DNA from: Pseudomonas fluorescens | Lineage (GTDB): Bacteria; Pseudomonadota; Gammaproteobacteria; Pseudomonadales; Pseudomonadaceae | Length of the DNA stretch: 64,000 nt | Direction: 5' to 3' | Assembly (NCBI RefSeq): GCF_902498195.1 | Contig: NZ_CABVIY010000002.1 | Span: 310,001-374,000 of the forward strand | Shown: positions 43,629 to 52,532 of the stretch, one piece after another | Layout of the letters: every line of letters begins with the position of its first letter | Position numbering within the stretch: position 1 is the first letter of the stretch | Notes under the pieces: model-generated | What the model saw: only the letters and a program-made list of their open reading frames with translations | What the model was told of the DNA's origin: nothing | The model's database searches: none | Translations under genes and position numbers: made by a program

Positions 43629-44741
43629 TCACTTGGACAGGTGCGTCAAATACTCTTCCAGAGCCTTGGAGTAGTGATCGGCGTACCACTGGGCATTGAG
43701 GGCGATCTGTTTTTTCAGGTTCGCTTCGGAGGCGCAGTTGGCGTCCAGTTGCTCAGGCGACATCAGTTTCTCGGTGGCGCTGTTCGACGGGCCGTTGCCC
43801 AGCGCTTCGAACAGTTTGAGCTGGCCTTCAGGCTGCAAGGCGTACTGGATGAACTGCATCGCCGCTGGCGTGCCCGCCGGGTTGCCTTGCAGTACCGCCC
43901 AGCTGCTGGAGTTGATGAAGCCGTTGTCGAAACTCCAGCGCACGCGATTGTCGGTGTCTTCGCTGAGCAGCTTGGCGCGGGTATGCCAGATCGCGCCGAC
44001 CGACACTTCGCCGTCGACCATCAGTTGCTGGCTCTCGGCGCCCGAGCTCCAGAACGACAGCACGTGGGGTTTGATCTCGTCGATCTTCTTCATCGCCCGT
44101 GGCACATCCAGCGGGTACAGCTGATCGGCCGGAACGCCGTCGGCGAGCAATGCCGCTTCGAGCATCCCGTTCATCCATTTGTACAGCGTGCGTTTGCCGG
44201 GGAATTTCTTCACGTCCCAGAAATCAGCCCAGGTCTTCGGCCCGTTGTCGCCGAACTTTGCGCTGTCCCAAGCCATCACGTAGCTGAACTGATAGCTGGC
44301 GATGCCGAAATCGGAGGCGAGTGCCGGGGCGACCTGGTCGCGCTTGATCACGTTGTAGTCCAGCGGTTGCAGGATCTTTTCCCGGCCCAGCACCAGGGCG
44401 CTGTAGCTCTCGACATCGACCACGTCCCAGCTCGGCTGTCCGCTGGCCAGCTGCGAGCGGATCGCGCCCTCGGTCGGGCCGGCGCCGTCGATGCGCACTT
44501 GAATGCCGGTGTTCTTGGTGAAGGTGTCGGTCCATGCCGAACGGAAGGCGTTCAGGGCATCGCCACCCCAGTTGACCACCACCAGCGGCTTGTCGGCCGA
44601 CCAGCTGATACCGCTGCGCAGCGCCAGGGGCACCGCCGCCAGCAGGCCCATGGCCTGGATGAAGGTGCGACGGTTGATCTGACCGTCACGGGCCTTTTCG
44701 ATAAGCACTTCGATGCAGTCTTGTTGGTGATCCTGGCGCAT
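43629..44741 (-). CDS. ABC transporter substrate-binding protein, PotD-like, probably Tat-exported
   Basis: The 370-residue binding protein begins with a long N-region and a twin-arginine motif (NRRTFIQAMGLLAAVPLAL, about 23-41), so export by Tat is likely. The mature part starts near SADKPLVVVNWGG and has the type II binding-protein fold (SYQFSYVMAWDSAKFG, TWADFWDVKKFPGKRTL). PotD-like proteins bind polyamines or related cations; the actual ligand is unknown. GAGGAC precedes the ATG. Confidence 0.87.
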   Translation of the reverse strand: MRQDHQQDCIEVLIEKARDGQINRRTFIQAMGLLAAVPLALRSGISWSADKPLVVVNWGGDALNAFRSAWTDTFTKNTGIQVRIDGAGPTEGAIRSQLASGQPSWDVVDVESYSALVLGREKILQPLDYNVIKRDQVAPALASDFGIASYQFSYVMAWDSAKFGDNGPKTWADFWDVKKFPGKRTLYKWMNGMLEAALLADGVPADQLYPLDVPRAMKKIDEIKPHVLSFWSSGAESQQLMVDGEVSVGAIWHTRAKLLSEDTDNRVRWSFDNGFINSSSWAVLQGNPAGTPAAMQFIQYALQPEGQLKLFEALGNGPSNSATEKLMSPEQLDANCASEANLKKQIALNAQWYADHYSKALEEYLTHLSK

Positions 44742-44834
44742 GGGGGCAAGTCCTCAAGCGGCGGGCGCCTCCTGGGGCACCGGCCTTATTGTTGTCATTG
44801 GAAGAGCGCTGGGTGAGGCAAGTTTTTCAGGGCT

Positions 44835-45926
44835 TCAGGCTGGCAGCAGGAAGCTCTGCTGTACCGGCCAGCTCAGCCAGACCGGCGCGCCGCTGGGCAT
44901 CAATGCGCCAGGGTGATTGCCGGGCACGGACAGGTTGATCGGCAAGGTATCGCCACCGACCTTGAGCGCCAGGTGGGTGCTTGAACCCTGATAGACCTTG
45001 TCGGTGAGTTGCGCGGGCATCACGTTGTAGCCGTCGCGGTTCGGGCACTCGCTGTGCAAGTCCATGTGTTCGGGGCGCACCGCCAGCACGATCGGCTGGT
45101 TGCCCAGCGGCGACGGGGCGAGGGCGTGCAGCACGCTGGTGCCGCAGCGGCCGCTGGCGGTCGGGCCGTTGCGGGTCAGGCCATCGAGCGGGAACAGGTT
45201 CATCTTGCCCAGGAATTCGGCGACAAAACGGCTCTCGGGACGGTTGTAGATGTTTTCCGGAGTGTCGACCTGGGTCAGCTTGCCATGGTTGAAAATCGCG
45301 ATGCGCGACGACAGCGCCAGGGCTTCGTTCTGGTCGTGGGTGACGAACACGAAGCTGGTGCCGACCTGGCGGTGGATGCGTTGCAATTCGGTTTGCAGCT
45401 GTTCGCGCAGGTTCTTGTCCAGGGCCGACAGCGGTTCGTCGAGCAGCAGCAGTTCCGGCTCGAACACCAGCGCCCGGGCAATCGCCACGCGCTGTTGCTG
45501 GCCGCCGGACATTTCAGCGGGCTTCTTGTGCATGTGTGCGCCAAGGCCGACCACTTCGAGAATGTGCTTGACCCGGCGTTGGCGCTCTTCGGCCGCGACT
45601 TTGCGAATGCGCAGCGGGTAGGCGACGTTTTCGGCCACGGTCATGTGCGGGAACAGCGCGTAGCCCTGGAACACCATGCCGAAATTACGCTGCTCGGCGG
45701 GGCGCTTGATGATGTCGACGCCTTGCTCCATCAGCTTGCCCGCGGTCGGGCTGAGGAAGCCTGCCAGGATCATCAGCAAGGTGGTCTTGCCCGAACCGGA
45801 AGGGCCCAGCAGGGTAAGGAATTCGCCTTGGCGAACGTCAAGGTCGACGTTATCCAGCGCCGCGAAACGACCGTAATACTGGCTGATACCTTGTGCGCTG
45901 AGCTGAATCGCTGAACGGCTGGACAC
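44835..45926 (-). CDS. Polyamine-type ABC transporter ATPase (PotA-like)
   Basis: The 363-residue subunit has Walker A GPSGSGKTT, Q-loop FQGYALFPHMTV, signature SGGQQQRVAIARAL, Walker B LLLLDEPLSALD, the H-loop His in FVTHDQNEAL and a C-terminal TOBE domain. GTG at 45926 is chosen because GAGGA stands 8 bases before it; the in-frame ATG at 45953 has no ribosome site. It is the first gene of the importer operon. Confidence 0.9.
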   Translation of the reverse strand: MSSRSAIQLSAQGISQYYGRFAALDNVDLDVRQGEFLTLLGPSGSGKTTLLMILAGFLSPTAGKLMEQGVDIIKRPAEQRNFGMVFQGYALFPHMTVAENVAYPLRIRKVAAEERQRRVKHILEVVGLGAHMHKKPAEMSGGQQQRVAIARALVFEPELLLLDEPLSALDKNLREQLQTELQRIHRQVGTSFVFVTHDQNEALALSSRIAIFNHGKLTQVDTPENIYNRPESRFVAEFLGKMNLFPLDGLTRNGPTASGRCGTSVLHALAPSPLGNQPIVLAVRPEHMDLHSECPNRDGYNVMPAQLTDKVYQGSSTHLALKVGGDTLPINLSVPGNHPGALMPSGAPVWLSWPVQQSFLLPA

Positions 45927-46001
45927 TATCGAGTTCCTCTTTTTATTGCCCATATGACGATCGAGGACGGATGCAAATCCGACATGGGCTTTGGGCTCAT
46001 T

Positions 46002-46027
46002 ATTGTTAAAAATATCGCTACATCAAT
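46002..46027. promoter_or_regulatory. Possible LysR-box copy before the ABC operon
   Basis: A 26-base stretch beginning ATTGTT and ending CAAT has the same ends and exact length as the strong palindrome at 47165-47190, though the middle differs. It lies 76 bases upstream of the ATPase start. ATTGTTGTC also occurs at 44788 before the binding-protein gene. Confidence 0.3.
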
Positions 46028-46072
46028 GGAATTATTTTGCTGGTATTGGTTAGTTTTTTTACCCAATCCCAT

Positions 46073-46177
46073 CCTGTAGGAGCGAGCCCTGCTCGCGATG
46101 GTCGCGAACGATTACGCGCGAAACCTGACACCCCGCGGTGCGTCGGATTTTTTCGCGAGCAGGCTCGCTCCTACAGG
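46073..46177. repeat. REPIN, family C
   Basis: CCTGTAGGAGCGAGCCCTGC from 46073 pairs with the inverse ending at 46177 with few mismatches. It lies 10 bases past the LysR stop. Confidence 0.86.
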
Positions 46178-46187
46178 GTTTGCGGTG

Positions 46188-47093
46188 TCAGAGGGTGTCC
46201 TGCCAGGTCTGGTGGGACGATTGCAGTTGGGTCTTGACCCAGTTGCTGAAGGCCTGGACCACCGCGCGCTCGGCTTTTTGCGGGTCGGTAGCCAGGTAAT
46301 AGCCACGGTGCAGGTCGATGGTGATGTCGAACGGACGCACCAGCAGCCCCTTGGACAAGGCGTCGCCGCTGATCAGGTTGTCGCCGATGGCGATGCCCTG
46401 GCCGGCAATGCAGGCGGACTGCGCGCAATGCGCATCAGAGAACAGAATGCCGCTGAGCGCGTTGACCCCCGAAGCACCGGCGGCGGTCAGCCAGATGCGC
46501 CAGTCCGAATAGTCGGTCATGTGCAGCAACGGGTAATGGTCCAGTTCATGCGGGGTTTTCAGGCCGCCCAGCGCATTGATGAGCCGAGGGCTGCACACCG
46601 GGAAAAACCGCAGCGCGACGATTTCCTCGACCAGCATTTCCGGCCAGTCACCAATCCCGTAGGCAATGAACAGGTCGACGTTGGGGTTGTGGGTATCGTC
46701 CGGCGTGCGCGGGGAAATCAGCTGCAACTGCACCAGCGGGTACTGACGCAAAAACGCACCGATGTGGTGGCACAACCAATAGGTCGCGAACCCCGGCGCG
46801 CAACTGATGCACAGGCGACCGGAGATTTCCTGGTCGTCGATCAACTGGCCGGCATCGAGCAGGTTCAACAGAATCCCATGCACCTCACGCGCATAGCGTT
46901 CACCTTGATATGTCAGGCCAATGCCCCGGCCAATACGCTCGGTCAGGGCGAAGCCGACACATTCCTCCAGCTTGCTGATCTGGTGGCTGATGGCACTGCG
47001 GGTCAGGTTCAGTTCACGGGCGGCGACCGAGACGCTGCCCAGGCGTGCGACCGCGTCCAGAGCGCGAAGGGCTGTCATAGAGGGAAAACGCAT
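46188..47093 (-). CDS. LysR-family regulator (GcvA-like)
   Basis: The 301-residue regulator has the N-terminal helix-turn-helix (LRALDAVARLGSVSVAARELNLTRSAISHQISKLEE) and a GcvA-like effector domain. The ATG at 47091-47093 was chosen; the frame is open upstream but crosses the promoter. It stands between the ABC importer operon and the divergent amidohydrolase operon, making both likely targets. A long palindrome lies in the divergent promoter. Confidence 0.88.
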   Translation of the reverse strand: MRFPSMTALRALDAVARLGSVSVAARELNLTRSAISHQISKLEECVGFALTERIGRGIGLTYQGERYAREVHGILLNLLDAGQLIDDQEISGRLCISCAPGFATYWLCHHIGAFLRQYPLVQLQLISPRTPDDTHNPNVDLFIAYGIGDWPEMLVEEIVALRFFPVCSPRLINALGGLKTPHELDHYPLLHMTDYSDWRIWLTAAGASGVNALSGILFSDAHCAQSACIAGQGIAIGDNLISGDALSKGLLVRPFDITIDLHRGYYLATDPQKAERAVVQAFSNWVKTQLQSSHQTWQDTL

Positions 47094-47164
47094 AACTGAT
47101 TCCGCTGTGGGTGGATGGGACGGGTATGGTGATGGAAATTGAACAGTCAGGCCAAAAAAAATCG

Positions 47165-47190
47165 ATTGTTGTATCGGATGATTCAACAAT
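47165..47190. promoter_or_regulatory. Strong palindromic operator candidate for the LysR regulator
   Basis: ATTGTTGTATC (47165-47175) and GATTCAACAAT (47180-47190) are inverse arms of 11 bases with one mismatch and a 4-base spacer. It lies 72 bases upstream of the LysR ATG and 169 bases before the amidohydrolase ATG, a typical regulator-binding position. Confidence 0.6.
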
Positions 47191-47358
47191 ACTAGCTTCA
47201 CGCATCGGCGACCAGTGCGGTCATTGACACAAATTGCTCACCCGATGGTGGGCGGCGCCAACCGCACGGATCGCTCAAACAACAAAAAAATTTTCCGGTC
47301 CGCTCCTGTGCACAGCGCACGGCGGGCCCTCAAACTGCCCAGAATCAAGGTGGCTTAC

Positions 47359-49104
47359 ATGGCTGAGTCCGACAACTTTTCCTCGACCCATTCCACACAA
47401 GGAACATACGCCGACCTGATCCTCGGCAACGGTCGCATCTATACCCAGGATCCGGCGAACCCCTGGGCCGAGGCCGTGGCGATCCGCGACGGCAAGTTGA
47501 TCGGTGTCGCCAGCCTCGTTGAACTCGAAGCCTTCAAGGGGCCGAACACGCGGGTGCATGACCTGCAAGGCGCGTTCTGCATGCCGGGCCTGCACGACAT
47601 GCACACGCACCCCGACCTCGCGCTGGCGCCGCGCTACAGCGACGACCTCGACGTGGGCATCGAAGACCCGACCCCCGAACAACTGCGCGAAAGCATCCTG
47701 GCCTATGCCGACAGCCATCCCGGCGACGGCTGGATCTACGGTCAATACTGGGTGCGCTACACCTTCCGCGAGGCCGGCCTGACGCCGGGCCGTGCGTGGC
47801 TAGACAGCGTCATGCCGGACCGTCCCGTGGCGCTGCTCGACCGCATGTGGGGGACCATGATGGTCAACTCCAAGGCCCTCGAACTGGCCGGCATCGACCG
47901 CCACACCTCTGACCCGCGCAACGGTTATTTCGAGCGCGATGAACTGACCGGCGAGCCGACCGGCCTGATGATCGACGGTGCCTACGCGATGATCCACGCC
48001 GCCATGCCGCCGACCCCGGTCAGCGTGCTGCGCCGTGCCTATCGCGATGGCGTGCATTTCCAGAGCTCGCGCGGGGTGACGGCGAGCAAATACGTGCACG
48101 TCTGTGAACAGCGCCTGCAAGCGCTGAAGGAACTCGACGACAGCGGTGAACTGACGGTGCGGATCGAAGCCGCGATCAGCTGGCAGGACGATATTTTCCC
48201 GGTGCGTCGTCGCTGGGAATTGCTCAGCGGTGAACGTCACTACTACCGCAGCGCGCGCCTGAGCGCCAACGCCGTTAAATTCCACTTCGACGGCACGGTC
48301 GAGCCAAAATCGTCTTACCTGCTGACCCCGTGGCCAGAGGAAAAGAGCTGGCGCGGCAAGCTCAACCTGACCCCTGAACACATCACCGACATGGTGGTGG
48401 ACATGGATCGCCAGGGCATCCGCGTGATTGCCCATTGCACCGGCGACGGCGCGTCCGACGTGTTCCTCGATGCCGTGGCCGAGGCCCGTCGTCGCAATGG
48501 TTTCAGCGGCGTGCGCCACCAGTGCGCCCACAGCACCTTGCTGCACCCGGGCAATCTGCCGCGCTTCAAGGAACTCAACGTCATCGCCGAGTTTTCCCCG
48601 GCCGCGTGGTATCCGACGCCGTTCGCCAGTGGTGCGCGTTCGGGCTATGGCCAGGAACGCCTGAAGCGCATTTACGACTTCAAGGGTGTGCTGGAAGCCG
48701 GCGGCACGGCGGTGATGGGCACGGACTGGCCGGTGGCGTCCATCGACCCGTGGCTGGCCCTGGAAACCATGGTCACGCGCCAGAACCCGTGGAACGACGA
48801 CCCGGCCTGCTTCGGTGACCCGATCAGCCTCGAACAGGCCCTGAACGTGGTCACCCGCAACGGCGCCGTGGCCATGGGCCTGGAGGCCAGCACCGGCAGC
48901 CTGGAAGTCGGCAAGTCGGCGGACCTGATCGTCATCGACCGCGACCTGTTCGCCGAGCCGGCGCGCAACTACATCCATCAGACCCAGGTGCTGCTGACGT
49001 TTGTCGAAGGGCAGTTGGTCTACGACCGTCATTCGACGCTGGCGCCGATCGGTCTGAAAGCGGTCTGGCAGGGTGAACCACCGGTGCTGGAGGGCAAGGC
49101 GTAA
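47359..49104 (+). CDS. Amidohydrolase, YtcJ-like
   Basis: The 581-residue enzyme has the amidohydrolase beta-sandwich and barrel: metal-binding HTH in CMPGLHDMHTHPDLAL, a probable carboxylated-Lys region (NAVKFHFDGTVEPKS), further His in RVIAHCTGDGASD and RHQCAHST, and catalytic Asp in VMGTDWPVAS. YtcJ-group enzymes hydrolyse N-acyl or formyl groups or related amides. The ATG at 47359 has AAGGTGG upstream. The stop overlaps the next gene as TAATG. Substrate unknown; the neighbouring importer suggests a nitrogenous compound. Confidence 0.87.
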   Translation: MAESDNFSSTHSTQGTYADLILGNGRIYTQDPANPWAEAVAIRDGKLIGVASLVELEAFKGPNTRVHDLQGAFCMPGLHDMHTHPDLALAPRYSDDLDVGIEDPTPEQLRESILAYADSHPGDGWIYGQYWVRYTFREAGLTPGRAWLDSVMPDRPVALLDRMWGTMMVNSKALELAGIDRHTSDPRNGYFERDELTGEPTGLMIDGAYAMIHAAMPPTPVSVLRRAYRDGVHFQSSRGVTASKYVHVCEQRLQALKELDDSGELTVRIEAAISWQDDIFPVRRRWELLSGERHYYRSARLSANAVKFHFDGTVEPKSSYLLTPWPEEKSWRGKLNLTPEHITDMVVDMDRQGIRVIAHCTGDGASDVFLDAVAEARRRNGFSGVRHQCAHSTLLHPGNLPRFKELNVIAEFSPAAWYPTPFASGARSGYGQERLKRIYDFKGVLEAGGTAVMGTDWPVASIDPWLALETMVTRQNPWNDDPACFGDPISLEQALNVVTRNGAVAMGLEASTGSLEVGKSADLIVIDRDLFAEPARNYIHQTQVLLTFVEGQLVYDRHSTLAPIGLKAVWQGEPPVLEGKA

Positions 49105-50054
49105 TGGACGGACAACGGATCGCAGTCACCGTCGTATCGGGTTTTCTCGGTGCCGGCAAAACCACCTTGCTCAACCGCATGGTGCGCCGTGCCGAAGGCA
49201 GCCGGCTGGCGGTCATCGTCAACGATTTCGGCGAATTGAACATCGATGCGGCCATCGTTTCCGAAGTCACCGATGCGGTGTACAGCCTGCAAAACGGCTG
49301 CATCTGCTGCACCGTGCAGGAAGACCTGCTGGCGCAGTTCGGCAGCCTGGCGCAGTTGCAGCCGCGGCTGGAACGCATCGTCATCGAGTGCAGCGGGGTG
49401 TCCGATCCGCAGCGCATCGTGCAAACCCTGGCCTATCCGCAACTGCGCAGCCAGATGCAACTGGACATGGTCATCACCGTGGTCGACGCCACCCGTCATT
49501 TGCAACTGGAGGGTGAGTACGCTCGCCTGGCCCGGGCGCAGGTGGCGGCGGCCGACTTGCTGTTGTTGAACAAAACCGACCTGGTCGACGCGCAACAGTT
49601 GCAATCCTTGCGTGCGGTATTGGGCGAGAGGACCCGGGTGCACGTCAGTGTGCAGGCCGAGCTACCGGATGCGCTGTGGCTGGACACTGACCTGGATGTC
49701 GAGCATCGGGCGGTGAAGCCCTTGACGCTGGTTTCGCAGGATGACCACAGCCAGATGTTCAGCAGTGAATTGTGGCAGAGCACCACGCCACTGGATGTCG
49801 AGCGTTTGCGTGGCTGGTTGCAGGCGCTGCCCGGCGATGTGTTTCGGGTCAAGGGCCTGGTGGTGCTGGCGCAGGGCGCCAAGGCGCACTGGTTGCAACA
49901 CGTCGGCACGCGCAGTCAGTTTCTGCCGGCCACCGACGAGGCCGGCGCCAGCGCCACGCGCCTGGTGTTGATCGCACGCCGGGACTTCGGCGGCTGGGAC
50001 GCGTTGCGCCAAGGCCTGGATGCCTGCCAGGTGACGGAGAACGTCCCGACATGA
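49104..50054 (+). CDS. COG0523 (CobW-like) metallochaperone GTPase
   Basis: The 316-residue protein has Walker A GFLGAGKTT (about 13-21), the metal-binding GCICCT (CxCC, about 64-69), the Walker B-like ECSGVSDP and guanine motif NKTD. The C-terminal CobW domain is also present (about 210-300). G3E GTPases insert Zn, Co, Fe or Ni into client enzymes. Translational overlap with the amidohydrolase makes that metalloenzyme, or the following aldolase, a likely client. Confidence 0.88.
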   Translation: MDGQRIAVTVVSGFLGAGKTTLLNRMVRRAEGSRLAVIVNDFGELNIDAAIVSEVTDAVYSLQNGCICCTVQEDLLAQFGSLAQLQPRLERIVIECSGVSDPQRIVQTLAYPQLRSQMQLDMVITVVDATRHLQLEGEYARLARAQVAAADLLLLNKTDLVDAQQLQSLRAVLGERTRVHVSVQAELPDALWLDTDLDVEHRAVKPLTLVSQDDHSQMFSSELWQSTTPLDVERLRGWLQALPGDVFRVKGLVVLAQGAKAHWLQHVGTRSQFLPATDEAGASATRLVLIARRDFGGWDALRQGLDACQVTENVPT

Positions 50055-50806
50055 GCCCGACCGAACAACGGCTGCGTGAAGAACTGGCGGCCTGTTATCG
50101 ACTGGTTGCGCACTTTCGCATGACCGACCTGATCTTCACCCACATCTCGGTGCGCCTGCCGGGGCCGGAGCATCACTTCCTGATCAACCCCTACGGGCTG
50201 ATGTTCGATGAGATAACGGCGTCCAACCTGGTGAAGATCGATCTGGCGGGCCGAGCCGTCGAGGCGTCGCCGTATCCGGTCAACCCGGCCGGTTTCGTGA
50301 TTCACAGCGCGATTCACGGCGCCCGTGACGACGCGCAATGCGTATTGCACACCCACACCAAATCCGGTTGCGCCGTCGCAGCCTTGAAGTGTGGCTTGTT
50401 GCCGGTCAATCAGATTTCCATGGAGTTCTACGGGCGTGTTGCTTATCACGACTACGAAGGCGTGGCGCTGGACATGAGCGAGCAGCAACGCCTGGTGCAG
50501 GACCTGGGCGACAAGCCGGTACTGATGCTGCGCAACCATGGCTTGCTGACCGTCGGCGAGACCGTGGGCCAGGCGTTCCTGCGCATGTATTACCTGGAAA
50601 AAGCCTGCGACATCCAGTTGGCCGCGCAAGCCGCCGGGGAGCTGGTGTTGCCGCCGGCCGAGGTGTGTGAACACACCGAGCGCCAGTTCAATGATCCCGG
50701 TCGGCCGCTGGATGATGGCGAGCTGAATGATCCGGATGCAATGCAGTTGGCCTGGGCAGCGTTGTTGCGGATGCTGGAGCGGGTGGCGCCGGGGTATCGG
50801 GACTGA
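50051..50806 (+). CDS. Class II aldolase/adducin-family protein
   Basis: The 251-residue protein has metal ligands in CVLHTHTKSG (His-x-His) and in LRNHGLLTVGE, and the acidic residue in SMEFYGRVAYHDYEG. The family cleaves or epimerises sugar phosphates or related hydroxy acids using zinc. It overlaps the GTPase stop as ATGA, so the three genes form one operon. The substrate is unknown. Three REP units follow. Confidence 0.85.
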   Translation: MSPTEQRLREELAACYRLVAHFRMTDLIFTHISVRLPGPEHHFLINPYGLMFDEITASNLVKIDLAGRAVEASPYPVNPAGFVIHSAIHGARDDAQCVLHTHTKSGCAVAALKCGLLPVNQISMEFYGRVAYHDYEGVALDMSEQQRLVQDLGDKPVLMLRNHGLLTVGETVGQAFLRMYYLEKACDIQLAAQAAGELVLPPAEVCEHTERQFNDPGRPLDDGELNDPDAMQLAWAALLRMLERVAPGYRD

Positions 50807-50835
50807 CTCAGACCCTGTGGTGAGGCGGCGGGCCT

Positions 50836-50996
50836 CTTCGCGAGCAGGCTCGCTCCTACAAGGGGTCAGGTGTCGAGCGCTAATATGTGTGGCAACCCGG
50901 ATCAACTGTGGGAGCGAGCCTGCTCGCGAAGGCAGTGTGTCAGGCGACATTGATGTTGAATGTGCTGGCCACTTCGCGAGCAGGCTCGCTCCCACA
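50836..50996. repeat. Cluster of three REP units
   Basis: Units at 50836-50860 (forward), 50907-50931 (inverted) and 50972-50996 (forward) share GCGAGCAGGCTCGCTCC. The odd third unit makes this a partial duplication of a REPIN. Confidence 0.88.
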
Positions 50997-51011
50997 AGGG
51001 AGGGAAGTGTG

Positions 51012-52532
51012 TCAGGCTTGCCCCGGCGTGTTCAGGTTCATTGAGCGCTCTGCCAGGGCAGACGCCGTGGCTTCATCCACCGCCAGCGAAAACCGAAACG
51101 TCGCCCCCCGCCCAGGCACATCGACCAGCTGAATCTCGCGACCATGCAGTTGCAGGATGCGATGCACAATCCTTAACCCCAGCCCGCCATCACGCCGCGC
51201 ACCGCCAATGTTGAACGGGCGCAGGAACAGCCCTTCGCGCAGTTCGGGGGCGATGCCGGGGCCGGTGTCGCTCACCGTCACTTCGATAAAGGCGCCCTGG
51301 GCGCGCAGGCTGAGCTCGACTTCTCCGCCTTGCGGGGTATGGCGCAAAGCGTTGTCGAACAGGTTGGTCAGCACCCGCTCGATCAGCCCCAGGTCCGCGC
51401 AGGCTGCCGAGACATTGGCGGCGAACGTGGCCTTGAGTTCGACCTGGCGCGCTTCGGCGGTGAGTTCGAATTTCTGGAAGATGTCCTGGGCCAGATCGGT
51501 CAGGGAAAAGCGTTCCAGCACCGGTTGCACGAAACCGTGCTCCAGGCGCACCAGCTCCAGCAGCGACTGTGCCAGTCCGCCGACCTTGCGGCTTTGATCC
51601 AGGGCGATGCCCAGATAGCGGCGGCGGTCGGCCGGGGACAGCGTGGCGTCCTTGAGCGACAGGGTTTCCAGATACCCGTGCAAGGACGCCAGCGGCGTGC
51701 GCAGGTCGTGGGAAATGTTCGCCACCAGCTCGCGGCGTTCCTGGTCCTGACGCGTCAGCGAGCGCCATTGCTCACCGAGGCGTGCCTGCATCTGCCGGAA
51801 CGCAGCGTCGAGGATGGCGATTTCATCGTGGCTGGCGGCTTTCTCCATCGGCGTGAGGGTCGGCGGCGTGACGGGAATGCCGTCGATGTCGAAGCGGCTG
51901 ACACTGTCGGTCAGGCGGCGCAATGGCCGGGTGATCAGGGCAAACGCCGTGAGGCCGGCAATCAGGCACAACAGCGCCACCAGGCCGATGGACAACAGGG
52001 CGGTATTGAGCGCGGCGCTGGTGGCACCGCGCTCGGCGATGCGGTCATGGTCTTCCCCGAGCAGGACCACGTAGAGATAACCGGCCGGCTTGCCATCGAC
52101 CTTCAATGGCGCGGCGCTGAACACCTTGCGTGCATCGACGCTGCGCGGGTCGTCACCGAGAATCGGCAGGGCATCGCCGTTGAGCAGGCGCCGGATCGGT
52201 GCCAGGTCGACCTGTTCGCGCCGTATCCGGCCCTCGGGCGCGGCGCTGCCGACAATCTTGCCTTCGGTGTCCAGCAGGTACACCTCGACACTGGGATTGA
52301 CCAGCATCAGCTTGCTGAACAGGTCACGCACCGCATTGGGCATCAGGCCCTGGGTGTCCATCAGCACCGTGTCGCGGGCGATGTGTTGCGCCAGGTCCCG
52401 CGACAAGCCTTGCACCACTTCCTGTTCATGCATCTGGTTGGAGCGCACCTGCATCCACGCCGAGGTGCCGCAGCACACCAGCAACAGCACGGCGAACACC
52501 AGTGACAGGCGTTGCGTGAGGGTCAACCTCAT
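51012..52532 (-). CDS. Sensor histidine kinase
   Basis: The 506-residue kinase has two membrane helices (about 10-28 and 160-185) bounding a periplasmic sensor of about 130 residues, then HAMP. The H-box is ELVANISHDLRTPLASLHGYL, the N-box NLFDNALRHTP, and the G-boxes are DTGPGIAPEL and DGGLGLRIV. The start overlaps the regulator stop as ATGA. The regulator gene precedes it on the same strand, and both diverge from msrB-msrA, whose products act in the periplasm; sensing of oxidative damage there is a reasonable inference. Confidence 0.9.
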   Translation of the reverse strand: MRLTLTQRLSLVFAVLLLVCCGTSAWMQVRSNQMHEQEVVQGLSRDLAQHIARDTVLMDTQGLMPNAVRDLFSKLMLVNPSVEVYLLDTEGKIVGSAAPEGRIRREQVDLAPIRRLLNGDALPILGDDPRSVDARKVFSAAPLKVDGKPAGYLYVVLLGEDHDRIAERGATSAALNTALLSIGLVALLCLIAGLTAFALITRPLRRLTDSVSRFDIDGIPVTPPTLTPMEKAASHDEIAILDAAFRQMQARLGEQWRSLTRQDQERRELVANISHDLRTPLASLHGYLETLSLKDATLSPADRRRYLGIALDQSRKVGGLAQSLLELVRLEHGFVQPVLERFSLTDLAQDIFQKFELTAEARQVELKATFAANVSAACADLGLIERVLTNLFDNALRHTPQGGEVELSLRAQGAFIEVTVSDTGPGIAPELREGLFLRPFNIGGARRDGGLGLRIVHRILQLHGREIQLVDVPGRGATFRFSLAVDEATASALAERSMNLNTPGQA

